From: Artemia franciscana
Lineage: Eukaryota; Arthropoda; Branchiopoda; Anostraca; Artemiidae
NCBI RefSeq assembly: GCF_032884065.1
Contig: NC_088865.1
Location: 48,582,868-48,646,867, forward strand
Direction: 5' to 3'
DNA: 64,000 nt
The translations under genes were made by a program, and so were the position numbers. The notes beneath the pieces were generated by a model. It was not told the DNA's origin. It saw only the letters and a program-made list of their open reading frames with translations, and did no database searches. This document shows positions 1 to 12,412 of the stretch, piece after piece. How positions within the stretch are numbered: the first letter of the stretch is position 1; each line of letters opens with the position of its first letter.

Positions 1-1625
1 AAGTCCCAGATACATGATTGACATAATTGGAACGGATCCGCTCTCTTTGGGGTAGTTGGGGGGGGGATAATTCTGAAAAATTAAAAAAAAAATGAGGTAT
101 TTTTAACTTACGAACGGGCTATCGGATCTCAATGAAATTTGATGTTTAGAAGGATATCGTGTCTTAGAGCTCTTATTTTAAATCCCGACCGGATCTGGTG
201 ACTCTGGGGGGGAGAGTTGGGACGGGGAAACCTAAAACTTGGAAAACACTTAGAGTGGAGGGATCGGGATGAAACTTGGTGGGAAAAATAATCACGAGTC
301 CTAGATACATGATTGACATAACCGGAACGGATCTGCTCTCTTTGGGGTAGTTGGGGGAGGAGTTAATTATGAAAAATAGAAAAAATGAGGTATTTTTAAC
401 TTACGAACGGGTGATCGGACCTCAATCAAATTTGATATTTAGAAGGATATCGTGTTTCAAAGCTGTTATTTTAAATCTTGACCGGATCTGGTGACATTGG
501 GAGAAGTTTGGGGCGGGCAAACCTAAAATCATGGAAAACGCTTAGATTGGAGGGATCGGGATGAAACTTGGTGGGAAAAATAAGCAGAAGTCTGACATAC
601 GTAATTTAGATAATTGGAACGGATCCACTCTATTGGAAGGGGGGGGTTAATTCTGAAAAATAAGAAAAAATGACGTATTTTTAACTTACGAAGGAGTTAT
701 CGGATCTTCATGAAACTTCATATTTAGAAGGACCTCGTAACTCAGATCTCTTATGTTAAATCTCAACCGGATCAAGCGTAATTGGGGGGGGGGCAGTTGG
801 GGGACCGGAAATCTTAGAAAATATTTAAAGCGGTGAGATCAGGATGAAACTGGATGGGAAGAATAGAAACCTGTCTTAAGATACGTGACTGATATAACCG
901 GACCGGACCTGCTCTCTTTGGTGGAATTGGGGGGGGGGGGTAAATTTGAAAATTGCGGTATTTGTAACTTACGAAAGGGTGACCAGATCTTAATGAAATT
1001 TTGATATTTAGAAGGATCTTGTGCTTCAAAGTTCTAATTTTAAATTCCGACCAGATCCTGTGACATTGGGGGGAGTTGGAGGGGGAAACCGGAATTCCTG
1101 GAAAACGTGAAAATTGGGGTATTTTTATCTTACGAATAGTTTATCGGATCTTAATGAAATTTGATTTTTAAAAGAAATTCATGGATCAGAGCTCTTATTT
1201 CAAATCCCTACCATATCTTTTGACATTGGGGGGAGTTGGAAGGGGAAATCTTGGAAAAACACTTGGAGTGGAGGAATCGGGATGAAACTTGTTGGATAGA
1301 ATAAACAAATGTCCTTGATACGTGATTGACAGAATCGTACTGGATTCGCTCTCTTTGGGCTGTTGGGGGGAGGGGTTCAGTGATTTGGCGAGTTTGGTGC
1401 TTCTGGAAGTGCTAGGACGATGAAAATTGGTAGGCGTGTCAGGGAGCTGCAAAATTTGACTTGATAAAGTCGTTTTCCCAGATTCGACCATCTGGGGGGC
1501 TAAAGGGAGAGGAAAAATTAGCAAAATCAGGTATTTATAACTTACGAGTGGGTGATCAGATCTTAATGAATTTTGATATTTAGAAGGGATCGTGACTCAG
1601 AGCTCTTATTTTAAATCCTGACCGC
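1..1625. repeat. Satellite A: irregular tandem array of ~290-bp units
   Basis: About five units begin with a line related to AGATACATGATTGACATA, at about 1, 297, 587, 873 and 1311. Each unit runs through CTCTCTTTGG, a G-run, TTTTTAACTTACGAA, ATCGGATCT and a closing GATCGGGATGAAAC. The first three units are about 290 bp apart. The later part is irregular and includes a partial extra unit around 1100-1240. Open frames here are short and not conserved between units, so no gene is called. The array runs off the left edge. Confidence 0.8.
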
Positions 1626-1769
1626 CATTAAGCCTTTTATTTTCCTTTTTAAATCAATCTATTGATTCATGGAATTTTGTTAGAGCTCATACCATATGAT
1701 CTCTTGGCTCTTAACTCTTCTCGCCTCGTCACAAGTGCCATATGAGCTCTTAGCTCTTGTTGTTTAGAT

Positions 1770-3660
1770 CTTTGTATCAAAAGAGCTGTCGTAGAAATTT
1801 CAAAAAGGGCTCAGTCGTTTAGAAATTGAAGGGGCTAATGCCCTTTTTAATAGTCAAAAGTGATTGGAGGGCAACTAACTCCCCTCTCGAGCCCGAAATT
1901 CCCATAAAATCATTCAATCAAAATTTTGCTAAAGACATTTTGTTCAACGTATTTGAGAAGTCTGGAAATTACGTATTTGAAGATGGCCTGCCGCCCCTAC
2001 AGCCCTCGGGGCAGGGGTCATAAGTTATGCCCTGAAGATATATAAGGTTTCTTAAAGAAAGTTTTGTCGTACAAACTTCAAAAAGGGCTCATTCAATCGG
2101 AAATTAAGAGAACTAGTGCCCTTTTTAATAGTCGAAAGTGATTAGAAGGCAACTAACTCTCCTCCCACGCCCACCATTTCCCGTAGCTTCCAATCAAAAT
2201 TTTGGGTTAGCTATTTTGTTCAACTTAGTTAAAAGACCCGGAAATTATATCTGTGAGGATGAAACACCCCCCCCCCCCTCACAGTCCTCAGGACAAACGT
2301 TGTAAGTTATGCTCTGGGGACATATAAAAATTTTGATAGAAATTATTGTCGTAGAAACATCCAAAATAGCGTATTCGATTGGAAATTGAGAGGGCTAGTG
2401 CCTTCATTAATAGCTGAAAGTGATTGGGGGTTTAATGCCCTCCCCCCAAAACCCTTTATTTCCCCAAACACTTCCAATCAACATATTCATATAGCCATTT
2501 TGCTCAAAGTAGTTTAAGGGTCTGGAAATTATGTCTTTGGGGATGACACCCCCCTCTCTCACCTTTCAAGACTAAGGTGATGAGTTCTGCCCTGGGGGCA
2601 TATAAGGTTTTTTTTTTAATAGAAAGCGTTGTCTTGGAAACTTCAAAAGGACACATTCGACTGAAAATTGAGAGGGCTAGTGCCCTCTTTTAATATTCGA
2701 AAGTAATCGGAGTGAGAATCATCTCACCAAGCCTATCATTTCCGAAAGACTTCCAATCAAATTTTGATGGAGTCATTTTGTTCATTGTTCAACGTAGTTG
2801 AAAAGTCTAGATATGATGTCTTTGAGAATGACAACGCCTGCCCCCCCAGAGCCCTCGGGAAAAGGGTTATCAAGTTATGCCCTTGAGACATATAAGATTT
2901 TTATAGAAAGTGTTGTCGTAGAAACATAAAAAACGGCTTATTCGATTGGAAATTAGTTGGGCTAGTACCTTCAATAATAGTTGTAAGTGATTGGAGGATT
3001 AATGTCCCCACACCCTTCATTTCCCTAAACGCTTCCAATCAATATTTTTGTATAGACATTTTGATCAACGTAGTTGAATGGTCTGGAAGTTATGTCTTTG
3101 AGGATGACAACCCCACCCCCATCCCCCACAGCTTTCAGGACTAAGTTTTTGAGTTATGTCCTGGAGGAATATAAGGTATTTTTTTATTGAAAGTGTTATC
3201 TTAGAAACTTCAAAAATGGCTCATTCGATTGGAAAATTAGAGGGGTAGTGCCCTTATTAATAGTCGAAAGTGATCGGAGGGAGCGTGTTTCCCCAAATTC
3301 ATCGACTAAAAAGTTTTGAGGCAGTCATTTTATTCAAAATAGTCTGTAGATCATATAACAAGGCGTTTGGGCTGAAACAAACCACCAGAGCCTAGGGATG
3401 TGGGTTGTGATCTATGCCTTGGGGTATTTAAATTATTTATGGAAGGTGTGGTTGTTTAACTTTAGAAGGCTGATTTGGTTGAAAATTGGAAGTTCTAGTT
3501 CCTTTCTAAGCGTCAAACTTGACGAACGGCATTTAAATCCCCTTGCCCTCCCCGACTACCCCTCTTTTCCCCAAACGCATCTGGCCGAAATTATCGAATA
3601 GTGATTCTGTTCAAAACAGTCGAAAAAAGTAACAATAATGTCTCTGGTGGTGACGCAAAC
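1770..3660 (+). repeat. Satellite B array 1 (~280-bp monomers)
   Basis: About seven diverged monomers lie head to tail. Each opens with a version of GTCGTAGAAACTTCAAAAAG, at about 1786, 2065, 2345, 2629, 2904, 3197 and 3446. Each then has a block like GTGATTGGAGGGCAACTAA, a C-rich stretch, TAGCCATTTTGTTCAACGTA and a GTTATGCCCTGGGG line. The same monomer forms the arrays at 9717-11999 and 55000-57301 and resembles the body of the foldback elements. Short open frames such as 1826-2023 are treated as by-products of the repeat. Confidence 0.82.
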
Positions 3661-3878
3661 CGCTAGTCATCAGTTTAATATACACATGCTGATATTTATT
3701 CTTTAAAATCTTAATTGATTTTTGATTTCCTAAAGCTATGAAAGTGAAAAAATTTAAAAGATTTTTTTTCAGTAAAGTAAAAATTATTCTGGCTTTCAGA
3801 AAGCGTAAGGATTTGAACCCTACTCATGTTAATTTCTGCTCGTTTTGAGTTGAAAGTTTTATATTAAGTCGGTCATTT

Positions 3879-5545
3879 ATTGCAATTAAATAAAAAAACT
3901 AGTTTTTTTTTTTAAAACGCACAGAAATACTCCGTGTATGAAAGGGGATGTTCCCTTCTCAACGCCCCGCTCTTTACGCTAAAGTTTGACTCTTTCTCTC
4001 AATTCTACTTTGTTAAACAGTAAAAAAATTAAGCGTAAAGAGCGGGGTGTTGAGAAGGGAACAACCCCTTTCATAAACGGAGTAATTTCTGTTCGTTTTA
4101 AGTTTTAATGTCGCTTCTTACTTTCGGTTAAAAAAAAACTAGTTTTATTATTTAATTTCTGAACGTTTTTGAATTAATGCGTGTTTCATTTTGGCTCTCC
4201 GTACATACATTACTAAAATGAAATTTGCATATTAATTCTTTTTTTTTGGCTAAATGGCTTTCTCTTAGTTTTGATCAGACGATTTTGAGAAATAAGGGGT
4301 GGGGAAGGAGACCTAGTTGCCCTCCAATTTTTCGATTACTTAAAAAGGCAACTAGAACTTTTAATTTTTAACGAACGTTTGTATTAGTAAAAAATATACA
4401 TAACTTAAGAATTAACTTACGTAACAACCTCGTGTATTCTTATGTTTTTATTAGGTATATGAGTGGGTTTTTCCCTCGTTAATATCTCGCTCTTTACACT
4501 AAATCTTAAGTTTTGTCCCAATTCTTTAAGAATGACCCCTGAATCAGAAAGGCAGTAGAATAAATAGTTGAAATTACTAAAAATACTTTAGTATAAAGAG
4601 CGAGGTATTTAGGAGGAGAACAACCCCTCATATGCGTAGTAATCTCTGTTCTTTTTAAGTTTTAATGCTATTCCTTACTTTCAAATGAAAAACTTTTTCA
4701 TGTTCATTTCTTCATTGTTTTTTTTTTTATGGTAATGGTAGAAAATCCTGCGCCCTTTTCTTTGAATTTCTCTTCCTCCATGACATATTCCTCCAAAGAA
4801 AAATCCTACCACATAGCCCCCTCCGCTCAACCCCACCCCCAAACCAAAGAGGTCTGTACACTTCCCAATAACCATTACTATATGTAAACCCTGGTCAAAT
4901 TTCGTAACTTGCAGCCCCTCCCCCAGGGACTGTGGGGGAGTAAGTCATCCCCAAAGACATAGTTATTACATATTTCGACTATGCGGAACAAAATGGCTAT
5001 CTCAAAATTTTGATCCGTTGACCTTGGGGAAAAAATGAGCGTGGTAGGGGGCCTAGGTGCCCTCCAATTTTTGGTCACTTAAAAAGGGCACTAGAACTTT
5101 TCATTTCCGTTATAATGAGCCCTCTTGCGACATTCCTCTTGCGATTGGTCGATACAATGACCCCTGGGAAAAAAAAACGAATAAACACACACCCGTCATC
5201 TGTCTTCTGGCAAAAAATACGAAATTCCACATTTTTGTATATAGGAGCTTGCAATTTCTGCAATAGGGTTCTCTTATACGCTGAATGCGATGGTGCGATT
5301 TTCGTTAAGATTCTATGACTTTTAAGGGGTGTTTCCCCCTATTTTCCAAAATAAGGCAAATTTCCTTAGGCTCATAACTTTTGATGACAAAGACTAAATT
5401 TGATAAAACTTATATATTTAAAATCAGGATGAAAATTCGATTCTTTTGATGTATCTCTTAGCATCAAAATTCCGTTTTTTAGAGTTAGTTTACTATTGAG
5501 CCGGGTCGCTCCTTACTACAGTTCATTACCACGAACTGTTTGTTT
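3879..5545 (-). repeat. Composite foldback element, copy 1
   Basis: In minus orientation the element begins at 5545 with a small hairpin (CAGTTCGT stem) and the line GTAAGGAGCGACCCGGCTC. The body follows, with ACGAGCCTGAGAAAATTTGCC, a GATCGTATCGAC block and a 280-bp-satellite-like section (4878-5100). It ends in a large hairpin at 3938-4085, whose arms read ATGAAAGGGG-TGTTCCC on both sides. No transposase frame is visible, so it looks non-autonomous. Thirteen or more full or partial relatives occur in this window. Confidence 0.8.
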
Positions 5546-8454
5546 TCTGTTCGTTTTGAGTTTCATTTATTCATTGATGCTGATTTGTGGTAGCTGTATG
5601 CTTGGTTGGCAGATTATTTGATTCTATTTTGTTCATTTTTGGTTTAATAGAGTTGTTTACTTTTTTTGAAAAATTTATATTGTGGAAATTTTATTCTTAA
5701 TTAATTGAGGAAAGGGTGCTTGTTTGATCCATGATCCCCAAAAAGGGTTAAAATATTAAGGTAAAACTTTCGGGGAAAGCTAAAGGGGAAGCTGAACTGG
5801 ATCAAAACGCAATAGGTGAATGCAGTTGGTAAAAAGCTTTTATCAAGAATGTCACAGGAACGGTTTAGGGTATTAAGATAAAACTCTCAGGGCCGTTTGA
5901 GGGGGCTGCTATGAACCAATATTAAGATACTATGCACATACTACTAAAACTACTACTGCTACAATTACTACGGCTACTGCTACTACTACTGCTTTTACTA
6001 CTGCTGAGGGGGTGTTGAGCTGAATCAACGCAAACTATGCGCATGCAGGTTGTCTTAAGAGTGTATTAGCATTAGTACTGCTGCTACTACCAATATTATT
6101 ATTATTGCTACTAATAATACCAATACTATTACTATTACAACTGCTCCTCCGACTACTACTACCACTACTACTACTACTTCTACTACTACTACTAGTAGTA
6201 ATTTTCTAAAACACGGTAGCCCACTTGAGGCTCTAAGCGGGGAAGCCTGTCACGCTTAGGTCACTTGTTTGCCCGTGAGTCCAAGCAAATTCAGTATCCC
6301 CTTTTGCATACAAGTCCAGTTGGCATTGTCGGTTATGGGTTAAACCAAAAATGTCGATCATCTTTAAGTTGTATGACTATCTACCTTGGTTTTGCCCTAT
6401 GATGGATAGATGGATGATAGACTATCTACCAACAAGTGAAATGACATCATTGTTATACGATCCTGAAAAAGGCTTATGCCAGCTTTGCCTTTCACTCAGA
6501 CTATTTGTCTTGACTTTATCTCCAGTTAGCCATGGCTTGATGGCAATTTGAGTTTAATTCAGCTTGATTTTGGTTTTGACTTTCATTGACGAGTTCTGCC
6601 AGCTTTAGGTTAAGGTCGGAAACTTTTTAAAACCATTTTTGTATTTTGGTTATCGTCTTCTACTTTACATGCCTATTTTGGGTGCCGGCGTTTTGTATTT
6701 ATTTTCTGATTTTTTGTTTGTGATTTTTTCTTATCTATCACATCATCTGCTTTCAAGTAATTAAAATTTTGCATTTAGCTTATTCAGGGTCTAATATAAA
6801 TCTTGACTTCGGTTTAACCTGTCGTTCAGATCAATATGAATGTTTATAATCAGAGCATTGCCCGTAGTATTTGTCGTACGAACAAAATCTCCAGGAGACG
6901 AAACAGTAATTATGAGTATCCTAGCTTGCTTTAATGGCTGAGGAAGTGAATTTTCTTATCCTGACCAATTGAAACTCTCTCTTCTATTGATATGGTCAAA
7001 CCCATGGGTACTGGCAGGAGGAGGGTGCACAGCCTCCGCTGGGAAACAAGAATACGTTTTAGAAAATGTATAAAATTACAAAAATTGATATATTCCATTT
7101 AAATATTGATAAAAAAAAAACTCCTAGCGGCAATATCCCCTTGAAATTTCATGGTGAAGCTCATGGTTAGACCTATTTATTTTTGCAACTGCTTAAAAAA
7201 AAATACTTCTGACTGTTACTATAGAAGTGGGGATTCTATAGATATTGTTTTTATGTTAATCAACCATAGTAAAGCGTCCGTCTTATAATTTTTTACCCAC
7301 ATTTTGTCCTTAATGCACGTTTTCTTCTTTAGCCCTTGCTGTGGAATATTACCCTAAACGTATTATAATCTTGACTTTTCGTATGGAAATTTAAATTGTT
7401 ACTGTTTGATAGTACTCCTGGGTGTTTAAGATCCAGGCATATATAAACTAAAGAAAATAGGTTGGCTTTTCCTCCTCCTAGTAGATTGTTCACTCCTAAT
7501 AATAATGGTAGCCCTTTTCTCGAGATCGCCTCTAAATTGCGTATTTACCGATAGATTCAATATGATAATAATGCATCACATTTGTGTTTATCGTCGTTGC
7601 CCGGGGTATTTGAAAAAAGCCTCTTCTCTTCTCTGGATCCTGTTACTTCCTAAACTTTTTCCCAGTCTAGTTACGGGGGTATGTTTAGGGTTTGGCAGTC
7701 TGACTGGACGGAATTTGCTCTGGCTTTCTTAGGATTTGATAAGGGTGAGTCAAAAGTTGGCAAAGCTGAGTCCATAAGAAGTTACAAGCCTCCAGGGAAT
7801 TCGTTTTTTTTTTGAAAAAGGAGATAACGCTCCCAAAAGGTAGTTAAGTGGCGAGAATTCACCATTATATTCAACAGGTGCAAGCATCCATTCGAAGGGT
7901 TTCTATACCTGAACATGAAATTTTACCATATTTTCTGAAAAATTTGGTACGTATTTACGTATTGGTACGTATAATTACGTATTTACTGTTTTGATTGTTT
8001 GTTTGTGTTTTTTTTCCTCTAGGAGTTATCATATCTACGTTTTAGTCGTAGATTATCGAGAGAGAGAGAGAGATTATTTAAAGCAAAATCAAAAGCTGTA
8101 AAATAAAAAAAAGGTTCTACAACAGAAAAATTCCGACTTCTACCATTGTGTATTACAAATCAGAATATTTTGCATAAACATGGCCGTAAGGGTGTCAATT
8201 TAATACCAAAAGGACTCTAAGCTATCCAATCGATCTATAATTAACGAAAACGTATCAATTTTATTTGTTGGTTTAAAAAGTCATACTGCTACGCAAAGGC
8301 ACATTCCCTCTTAAACATCTGTTCCGTCAATACATACGAAATGGTTAACATAGCCGATTATTATAAAGCTTCAATTAGCACTGGTGATTTATTTGGAGCT
8401 TCATGAAACCGTATGCATTGGTGAAGTTTTAGGCGTTTATCTCCCTCATCGTTA
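5546..8454. other. No recognised gene; low-complexity sequence
   Basis: Apart from the trinucleotide tract at 5936-6195 I see nothing firm here. Lines such as GTATTAAGATAAAACTCTCA near 5870 hint at an old dispersed repeat with a relative around 22440-22560. A 44-codon frame at 7681-7815 looks slightly protein-like but has no recognisable relative. A short GA tract lies near 8060. Confidence 0.5.
5936..6195. repeat. Imperfect (ACT)n trinucleotide tract
   Basis: Two runs of ACT/CTA/ATT-type triplets (about 5936-6003 and 6070-6195) are separated by a short unique piece. The reverse-complement type, GTA/GTG, recurs at 54470-54720. Confidence 0.85.
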
Positions 8455-8670
8455 AATACCTTACGGCGGAAAACACTCCCTCGAAAAATACCCCTGCGGA
8501 AAATGCCCCTCTCCCTGAGAAGATATCCCCAGAAAATACACCGCCGTGGAAAATACCCCACCCCAGAAAATACATCCTTGTTGAAAGTAAATTATTCTCA
8601 AAATTTTACTCCCCACTGAACATTCCCCCATACAATCCTTGCAGGAAACTCCCCCGCGAAAAATGTCCGT
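8455..8670. repeat. Short-motif array GGAAAATACCCC, left arm
   Basis: About ten loose copies of a 17-20 bp motif around GGAAAATACCCC or GAAAATGCCCC. The reverse complement of the same motif makes up 9270-9470, so the two arrays form a loose inverted pair about 600 bp apart. Confidence 0.7.
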
Positions 8671-8914
8671 ATGTTTTCCGATAACAAATACTAAGTAAAC
8701 AATGGACAAATTTCGAAACTTAAATAGGTACTTAAACCTCTACAATGGGGCTCTCTGATTGTTTTGTACTTTGGGAAAGAGGGAGATACGTGAAAGGGTG
8801 CGTTTTAATTCCTTAAAATCCCAGCTCTCATTCAGCCATCAGATAAATACAGAATTAATTCTAAGGGAGAGACAAGAAAGGGTGGAGGTAGAAATAGATA
8901 TAAGACCCCCAGGA

Positions 8915-9180
8915 CCGTAGCCAGTATTTTTTTGTGGTGGTGGTGGGGGGGGGGGGGGTGGTGCGGTACATAAGAAACTTTAAAAAACGCATAAAAATGC
9001 TAAATTGACATCTCTACTCCCTTATGATTTCTCGGAATATTTCTGGTCTTTGCAGTTATTATAAAAGTAAAGGGTAGAATTAAATACCAAAAGAAATGGA
9101 ATTTATTCCGTATAGGAGGGGGGCTGTCCCTTCATCATCCACTCCTCCACCTAATGGTCGCAGAAACTTTGGAGGGTGCT
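8915..9180. repeat. Dispersed G-rich repeat fragment (CCGTAGCCAG type)
   Basis: Starts with GGACCGTAGCCAGTATTTTT, then a long G-run, then AAAAACGCATAAAAATGC. Relatives with a similar AAAAACAC-ACATTTTT-GGGGG layout occur at 15590-15975, 18600-18760, 34560-34690 and 61370-61580. Coding capacity is not seen. Confidence 0.6.
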
Positions 9181-9269
9181 CATTAGATCATAAATTCAGA
9201 GTTCAAGTCCTTTTTTTGTAAGTCGAAAGTGATTGGAGACCAAGTTGCCAGGGGGGAGGGGGCAATCAG

Positions 9270-9475
9270 CCATGGGGGAGGGGGAATATTTCCTAAGAAA
9301 GTATTTTCTGAGGGAGTATTTTCCGTAGGTGTAGTTTTGGCGGATTTCCAGGGGATTATTTTCAGTAGGGGATTATTTTCCGCAGGGGGGTATTTTTGAG
9401 GAGGGTGGTATTTTTCGTGGGGCATATTTTCTGCGGGGATATTTTCTGGAGGGTATTTTTCGTGGAGTTGGTGGG
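9270..9475. repeat. Short-motif array, right arm (inverted)
   Basis: Copies of GGGGTATTTTCC-like motifs, the reverse complement of those at 8455-8670. A run of 12 or more G follows the array near 9472. Confidence 0.7.
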
Positions 9476-9716
9476 GGGGGGGGGGGTTAAATGCCAGCTA
9501 CCCGTTAGTATTTGTGTTTGCCTCAGCTATGAGAGAGCGGGTTAAAGGGGGAATTTCGAGGTTGGGGAGAGGTTTCTGATGCCTAAAAGGTACGGTTTTA
9601 GGTTCTCATTTTGTAACTTTCATTTTGTAATATATTGTGCCTTGAGATAAGCATAGAAGGATAAGTGCTTTTGTTTTTTAGTAAAGTTGTTGCTCTTTTT
9701 TTGTTTTTTATTAATA

Positions 9717-11999
9717 GTATCATGGGTATCGTAAAAGTGCTGACTAAGTAAAAAACGATGTTGGCACAATGCATTATTTATTTAGACCAGGGCACTTCGT
9801 ATCGAAAAAGCTGTCGTAGAAACTTTAAAAGGGGCTCATTCGATTGGATATTGAAGAGACTGTTGCCTTTTTTAATTGTCACAAGTGATTGGAGGGTAAC
9901 TAATCCCCCTCTTGTCCACCATTTCACCAAAAATATTGAATCAAAATTTTGATATAACCAACTCGTTCAACATAGTTGAAAGCTCTCAAAATTATGTATT
10001 TGAGGAAGACAACTCTCCTACAGCCTCCAGGGCAATGAAAGTAAATGTCCTGGAGGCAAACAATATTTTTATCAAAAGTGTTGTCGTAGAAACTTCAAAA
10101 AGGGCTGATTCAGTTCGAAATTGACAGGACTAGTGCCCCTTATAATAATCGAAAGTGATTGGAGGGCAACTAACTCCTCTCCCAAGCCCACCATTTCCCC
10201 AAACACTTCTAATCAAAGTTTTAAGATAGCCATTTTGTTCAAAGTAGTTGAAAGGTCCGGAATTATGTCTTTAAGGATGACAAACCCCTCACAGTCTTAA
10301 GGTCAAATGTTGTAAGTTCTTCCCTGGGGGGCACATAGGTTCTTATAGAAAGCTTTGTCGTAGAAACTTCAAAAAGGATTCATTTGATTGGAAAGTGAGA
10401 GGGCTAGTGCCCTTATTAATAATTGAAAGTGATCGGAAAGCAAATTTCCCCCACTCCCTTCATTTCCCCTAGCACTTCCGATCAACATTTTGATATAGCC
10501 ATTTTGTTCAGCGTAGTTGAAGGGTCTGGAAATCATGTCTTTGAGGATGACATTCTCCCCCCAGCCCTCAGGGCTAAGGTTGTGAGTTATACCCTGTGGG
10601 TATCTGAGTTTTTTTTTAGAAAGCATTGTCACTGAAACTTCAAAAAAGGGGCATCCGACTTGAAATTGAGAGGGATAGTGCACTTTTTAACAGTCGAAAG
10701 TAATTGGACGGAGAACCCCCTCCCCCACGTTCCATCATTTACCTAAGGACTTTCGATGAACATTTTGATATGACCATTTTGTTTGACCTAGTTGAAGGGT
10801 CCGAAAATTATGTCTTTGATGATGACAACCCCCTTCCATAGCCCTCAGGGCTAAGGTTGTGAGTTATGCCTTTGGGGCATTTAAAGTTTTTTATAGAAAG
10901 TTTTTTCATAGAAACTTAAAAAAGCAATCATTTGGTTGGAAAATGAGAGGAATAGTGCTCTTTTTATTAGTCGAAAGTGATCAGAGGGGAGATGACCCCT
11001 CCCCCATGCCTATCATTTTCCCAAAAACTTCCAATCAAAGTTTTGAGATAGCCACTTCGTTCAACGTATTTGGAAGGTCTAGAAATTATGTCTTTGAGAA
11101 CAAGACATCCCCCCAGCCGTTAGGGCAAGGGCTTTAAGTTATGCCCTGGGGACATAAAAGGTTTTTTTTATATTAAGCGTTGTCATATAAACTTTGAATG
11201 GGGTCCATTGGATTGGTAATCAGAAGTTCTACTGCTCTTCCCCCCTGCCACACACACACGTCGTATTGTCCAAAAAATGCATGCAATAGAAATTGTCAGA
11301 TAGGCATCTTATTCAAAATAGTCTAAATATCATCCAACACGGCTTTTGGGGTTGAAACAGACCCCAGAGCCCAGAGGCAAGGGTTGTAAGTTATACCCAG
11401 GGCGTATTTAAAGTTTTTATGGAAGGGATGCTTATAAAATTTGAAAGAGGTTCATCTGGTTATAAATTCTAATTCCTAGTTCCCTTTTAAGAGCCAAGTG
11501 TGATGGAGGGCAAATAGCCCCCCCCCCACCCTGACTACCCCTAATCACCAAATGAATCAGATTAAAATTGTGAGATAGTACTTCTGTTCAAAACAGTCCA
11601 AAGAACTAAAAGAATGACTCTAGGGTTGACACAACCCCCCAGTCCCCTAAGGACAGGGTTGTCAGTCAAGGCCTCGGGTCTTATAAGGATTTTATGGAAT
11701 CGGTGGTCGCATAAACTTCAGATGGCATCCATTTGATTTATAATCGAAAGTTATAGTTCCCTTTAAAGAGTCAAAAGTGATTTAAGAGCAACCAGCCCCC
11801 CCTGCTCACCATTCCCCCGAAGACATCCAAGCGAAATTCGGGGATAGCAATATTGTTCATTTTAGTTGAAGAGTCAGAAATTATGTCTTTGAGGAAGACA
11901 CCCCAACCCCCCAAGGCGCTCAGGGCAAGGGCTGTAAGCTTTGGCTTGGTATCATACAAGGTTCTTTTAAAAAAGGTGGTTGTATATACTTCGGAGGGG
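9717..11999 (+). repeat. Satellite B array 2 with shared left leader
   Basis: Eight to nine monomers of about 275 bp open with GTCGTAGAAACTT-like lines at about 9812, 10081, 10358, 10626, 10903, 11180, 11428, 11704 and 11979. The leader at 9717-9800 (TATCATGGG, then CGATGTTGGC, then TTTAGACCAGGGCACTT) is shared with the outer end of the minus-strand array at 55000-57301. The array ends where a (TA)n tract begins. Confidence 0.85.
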
Positions 12000-12006
12000 G
12001 CTCATT

Positions 12007-12114
<108 letters not shown>

Positions 12115-12412
12115 TTATAAAAAAGCCTTAATAGTTTTTTCTTTCCAATTGTTTGATAAGAAAAGAAACGTTGAACAAGGAAAAACTTGAAAGTTTTCAT
12201 AAAATAAATTCTGTAGCACGAATTAGATAAAATTATCAGGCGTATACTTACTTCAATAATACAAAAAATGATAAAAACATAAGGCTTAAGATAAGTTTTA
12301 ATTGGGGTGCAATAACTATGTTACAATCTCAAAGGACCCAGTTGGTTTAGTTAAAAGATGAAGACATAAAAAATTGAAAGCAATTACCTACGCTTAAATA
12401 AAAGAAAACAAT

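Noticed and set aside
4681..4875. Small glycine-rich protein
   Set aside because: A reading of the C/G-rich end of a foldback element, not kept in other copies.
7681..7815. 44-codon frame starting MFRVWQSDWTEFALAFLGF
   Set aside because: Looks slightly protein-like, but it has a weak acceptor, no partner exon and no recognised family.
9717..11999. CRISPR-like regular array
   Set aside because: Monomers are ~280 bp with no short repeat-spacer pattern, in a eukaryotic genome with introns. It is satellite DNA.
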